A stretch of DNA of 15,288 nucleotides from the NCBI GenBank assembly GCA_024639415.1, contig JAHEIK010000045.1, forward strand, positions 1 through 15,288, in the 5' to 3' direction. Under the pieces are notes generated by a model, which searched no databases, was not told the DNA's origin, and saw nothing but the letters and a program-made list of their open reading frames with translations. Source of the stretch: Planctomycetota bacterium. GTDB taxonomy: Bacteria > Planctomycetota > PLA2 > JAEUHO01. Both the position numbers and the translations under genes were made by a program. Position 1 is the first letter of the stretch, and the number at the start of each line of letters is the position of its first letter. This document shows positions 12,823 through 15,288 of this stretch, one piece after another.

Positions 12823-13420
12823 GCAGGGCCTTCTTCGCGCGCAAGGCGTAGATCACGCCCGACGCCACCGTCAGCAGCAGCGAGGCCCAGAGCAGGGTGT
12901 AGGCCAGATTCCAGGTACCCGGCTCGCCAGGCAGCCAGGCCAGGGCGCCGATCTCGTCGCGCACCCAGGCTGTGCCGGTCATGCAGAGGATCAGCGCGGC
13001 TGCGGCGGAGCACTGCAGCACCATCTTGTACTTGCCCACGGGCAGTGCCTGGAAGTTGACGCCCGCGCCCTCGATCTGTCCGCGCACGGCGGTCACCAGG
13101 ATCTCCCGCGTGAAGATCAGCGCCACGGCCCACGACGGCAGCCAGGGCTGCAGCGCGGGCACCATGAGCAGCACGATCAGCGTGCCGATCGTGAGCATCT
13201 TGTCGACGAGCGGATCCGCGATCCGCCCGAAGACGCTGACCTCGCCCAACTTGCGCGCCAGCATGCCGTCCACGAAGTCCGAGCCGGCCGCGACGATGAA
13301 GAGCCAGAAGCACGTGTGCCACAGCGCCGCGCTGTGGTGGTCCGTCGCGTAGACGATCAGTCCCCACAGGACGAGCGTGAGGACGGCGCGCGCGAGCGTG
13401 ATGCGATTGGCCCAACCCAT
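12809..13420 (-). CDS. pgsA: CDP-diacylglycerol-glycerol-3-phosphate 3-phosphatidyltransferase
   Basis: 203 residues from ATG at 13420. The full CDP-alcohol phosphatidyltransferase signature is present: D48, D51-G52, A55-R56, G65, D69 and D73, exactly in the DX2DGX2ARX8GX3DX3D spacing. Several membrane segments surround it, and the N-terminal GWANRITLARAVL is typical of PgsA. The enzyme joins CDP-diacylglycerol and glycerol-3-phosphate to form phosphatidylglycerophosphate, the substrate of the next gene product, PgpA. It starts 9 nt after the rimO stop without a clear ribosome binding site, which suggests coupling to rimO translation. The rimO-pgsA order matches a neighbourhood known from many bacteria. 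Confidence 0.94.
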   Translation of the reverse strand: MGWANRITLARAVLTLVLWGLIVYATDHHSAALWHTCFWLFIVAAGSDFVDGMLARKLGEVSVFGRIADPLVDKMLTIGTLIVLLMVPALQPWLPSWAVALIFTREILVTAVRGQIEGAGVNFQALPVGKYKMVLQCSAAAALILCMTGTAWVRDEIGALAWLPGEPGTWNLAYTLLWASLLLTVASGVIYALRAKKALRDAA

Positions 13421-13429
13421 GCGTTCAAT

Positions 13430-14749
13430 CTATCCGATCGGCTCGGCGTCGAGGTCGTCGCCGTCGGCCGCGGTGATCCGGGCGCGGATCACGGCTCCGG
13501 GTCGCGCCTGCGTCACACCCTTGAGTCGCACGGTGCCGTCCACGTCCGGGGCGTCGTGTTCGGTGCGTCCTGTGGCCTGCTTCGTGAGGGGTACGAACTC
13601 CTCGATCAGGACCTCGACCTCCTGGCCGACGCGGCCTTCGTTCTTGGCGAAGTGCACGGCCTGTTGGGCCTCCATCAGCTCGGCCCGGCGCTCGCTCGCC
13701 AGGCCGGCGGGCACCTGGTCGGGCATGTCGAAGGAGGGGGTGCCCTCCTCCTGGCTGAACGTGAACACGCCGAGCCTGTCGAACCAGCCGTCCCGGACGA
13801 ACTCGAGCAGTTCCTTGTGATCCGCGTCGGTCTCGCCGGGGAAGCCCGAGATGAGTGTGGTGCGGATGGCGGCGGTGGGGAGGATGCGCCGGATGGACTC
13901 GAGCAGCGCGCGCTGGCGCTTGCCGTTGATCCCTCGGCGCATGGCGCGCAGCATCGCGTCCGATACGTGCTGCAGCGGCATGTCGATGTACTTCGCGATC
14001 CGGTCGTTGGAGGCCATCTCCTCGAGCAGGTCGTCGCGCAGGATCGAGGGGTAGAGGTAGAGCACGCGCCACCAGCGGGGACCGTCGATGGTCGTCAGCT
14101 CGCGCAGCAGGTCGACGAGGCGCGGCTTGCCGTAGAGGTCGCGTCCGTACGCGGTCGTGTCCTGGGATACCAGGTTGATCTCTCCGACACCCTGCTCTGC
14201 CAGCGAGCGGGCGTCGGCGACGTTCTCCTCGATGGTGCGGCTGGCGAGGCGGCCGCGAATGCCGGGGATCGCGCAGAAGGTGCACTTCTGGTCGCAGCCC
14301 TCACTGACCTTCAGATAGGCGTAGGCCTGCGGCGTGAGGATGACGCGCCGCGGCGGAAGCTCGCGGACCTGCGGCAGGTCCATCAGCTCGCGCGCGGACT
14401 GTACGACCTGCGGGTAGTCATTGAACGCAAGCCAACGATCGACCTCGGGGATGTCGCGCTCGAGGTCCTCGCGGTAGCGTTCCACCAGGCAGCCGGCGAC
14501 CATCACGCCGCGTAGGCGCCCGAACTCCTTGCGGTTGGTCACCTTGATGATGGTGTCGACCGACTCCTCCTTCGCAGGATCGATGAAGCCGCACGTGTTG
14601 ACCAGGGCGAGGTCTGCCGTGGCGAGGTCGTCCGCCAGGTCGAAGCCCGCGGCCTGCAGATCGCCCACGAGTCGCTCGCTGTCGACCAGGTTCTTCGCGC
14701 AGCCGAGGGAGACGAGGGCGACGCGGCCGAGGGGGGCGGATGTACTCAT
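13430..14749 (-). CDS. rimO: Ribosomal protein S12 methylthiotransferase RimO
   Basis: 439 residues from ATG at 14749. The open frame extends upstream, but that part is Ser/Arg/Pro-rich and unlike the family, whereas MSTSAPLGRVALVSLGCAKN is a normal RimO start. The UPF0004 domain carries C17, C53 and C87 for the auxiliary 4Fe-4S cluster. The radical SAM motif GCDQKCTFC supplies C152, C156 and C159. A C-terminal TRAM-like domain follows from about 375. RimO attaches a methylthio group to a conserved Asp of ribosomal protein S12, using S-adenosylmethionine and the auxiliary cluster. The motifs VSLGCAKNLVDSE and EGTPSFDMPDQVP support RimO over the tRNA-modifying MiaB. It heads the tight rimO-pgsA-pgpA set. 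Confidence 0.95.
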   Translation of the reverse strand: MSTSAPLGRVALVSLGCAKNLVDSERLVGDLQAAGFDLADDLATADLALVNTCGFIDPAKEESVDTIIKVTNRKEFGRLRGVMVAGCLVERYREDLERDIPEVDRWLAFNDYPQVVQSARELMDLPQVRELPPRRVILTPQAYAYLKVSEGCDQKCTFCAIPGIRGRLASRTIEENVADARSLAEQGVGEINLVSQDTTAYGRDLYGKPRLVDLLRELTTIDGPRWWRVLYLYPSILRDDLLEEMASNDRIAKYIDMPLQHVSDAMLRAMRRGINGKRQRALLESIRRILPTAAIRTTLISGFPGETDADHKELLEFVRDGWFDRLGVFTFSQEEGTPSFDMPDQVPAGLASERRAELMEAQQAVHFAKNEGRVGQEVEVLIEEFVPLTKQATGRTEHDAPDVDGTVRLKGVTQARPGAVIRARITAADGDDLDAEPIG

Positions 14750-14815
14750 GGGACCCCGTAGGGGACGGGGGAGAGCGGGGCGCGTCAAGCATGGCGCCGG
14801 ACTTGGTCTCACGGA

Positions 14816-14853
14816 GGCAGAGGCCCGGGCAGAGGAAGAGGCACGGGCAGAGG
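14816..14853. repeat. Imperfect GGGCAGAGG repeats
   Basis: GGCAGAGG at 14816-14823 and GGGCAGAGG at 14827-14835 and 14845-14853 lie within a purine-rich tract (14815-14862) in the 122-base gap between the FtsK-gamma gene and rimO. No terminator or promoter is clear in this gap. Confidence 0.6.
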
Positions 14854-14871
14854 CAGAACAGCCCGTGGCCG

Positions 14872-15288
14872 CTACGCGCCCGCCGCCGCCCAATCCTTGG
14901 CCGAGATCAGCACGGCGTGGGAGCCCGTGGCGGAGGCCTCCTCCAGCACCCCGACGGTGATCATGCGCTCGACCAGGCCCTGGGCGCGGGCAAACGGCAG
15001 GCCCAGGCGCCGCGTGAGCAGCACGGGCGAGGCGGAGCCCCGATCGAAGGACGCTTCCACGGCGCGGGCGAAGAGCGGATCGAGGCGCTCGATGCGCAGC
15101 GCCTCGATGAGGGCTGCGTGGCGCTTGCGCGCTTGCTCCGCGGGATCGGCCCGCTTGGGCTTGCGCCGCGCGGCCGCCTTCTTCTTTGCGGGAGCGCGGA
15201 CGGCGGCAGGTCTCTTCGAGGATGTTCGCTTCGAGGCGGGGCGCTTGGCGGCCTTCTTCTTCGCAACCTTGCGACCGGCGACCTTCTT
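14872..15288 (-). CDS. ftsK: FtsK gamma-domain protein, C-terminal part with Lys/Ala-rich region
   Basis: The frame is open from the window edge to TAG at 14872-14874 (138 residues visible, N-terminus missing). A GTG at 15060 could not be a real start because it lies inside the domain. Visible residues 1-57 are Lys/Ala/Arg-rich (KKAAKRP-type). Residues about 68-133 match the FtsK gamma winged helix: DPLFARAVEASFDRGSAS, LLTRRLGLPFARAQGLVERM, GVLEEA and AVLIS. In FtsK this domain reads the polar DNA motifs that direct the translocase towards dif and contacts XerD. Position ahead of rimO-pgsA agrees with a known ftsK-rimO-pgsA gene order. The motor domain is outside the window, and the basic region next to the gamma domain is unusual, so a small stand-alone gamma-domain protein remains possible. 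Confidence 0.65.
   Translation of the reverse strand, partial: KKVAGRKVAKKKAAKRPASKRTSSKRPAAVRAPAKKKAAARRKPKRADPAEQARKRHAALIEALRIERLDPLFARAVEASFDRGSASPVLLTRRLGLPFARAQGLVERMITVGVLEEASATGSHAVLISAKDWAAAGA

Noticed and set aside
12428..14515. 695-residue plus-strand open frame over pgpA, pgsA and rimO
   Set aside because: Crosses three recognised minus-strand genes and shows only shadow composition.
1..15288. CRISPR arrays, tRNA or full rRNA genes, insertion sequences
   Set aside because: No regularly spaced repeats, cloverleaf with T-loop consensus, long rRNA match or transposase-like frame was seen.

Overview
The window is a high-GC bacterial chromosome segment. It carries lipoprotein signal peptides, a multiheme periplasmic cytochrome and a Cys-rich DUF11 surface protein, so a Gram-negative-type envelope is likely. 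A Planctomycetota-like or other high-GC diderm origin would fit, but nothing here (no rRNA or tRNA) fixes the taxon. No CRISPR array, transposase, integrase or phage gene is visible.

Left part (1-4600). A 5'-truncated YfbK-type von Willebrand A protein is followed by a 450-base gene-free region crowded with dyad-symmetric sequences. Next comes a ten-heme c-type cytochrome lipoprotein built from two tandem five-heme modules. It ends at a very strong GC stem-loop, and the stretch beyond holds a duplicated ~75-bp element and one copy of a 48-bp dispersed repeat.

Middle (4581-9690). A tiny Gly-zipper/Tyr-rich lipoprotein (minus) is divergent from an RNase HII-like protein (plus). That protein is convergent with plsC (minus), and the second copy of the 48-bp repeat lies between them. 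Upstream of plsC on the minus strand is a large Cys-rich DUF11-repeat lipoprotein. A 536-base AT-richer gap upstream of it contains the best intrinsic terminator of the window, a candidate promoter and competing stem pairings, which suggest a small RNA or an attenuator.

Right part (9687-15288), all minus strand. In transcription order: the C-terminus of an FtsK-gamma-domain protein, rimO, pgsA, pgpA, a membrane-bound SpoIIE-type (PP2C) phosphatase with a long Lys/Pro/Ala-rich N-terminus, and a single-domain MazG-like pyrophosphohydrolase with a four-Cys tail. The order ftsK-rimO-pgsA is a known conserved neighbourhood. pgsA and pgpA encode consecutive steps of phosphatidylglycerol synthesis and overlap by 14 nt. 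plsC, which acts earlier in phospholipid synthesis, lies further downstream on the same strand. The most distinctive items are the duplicated pentaheme cytochrome with its structured upstream region, the intergenic repeat families placed between convergent genes, and the structured element between mazG and the DUF11 gene.
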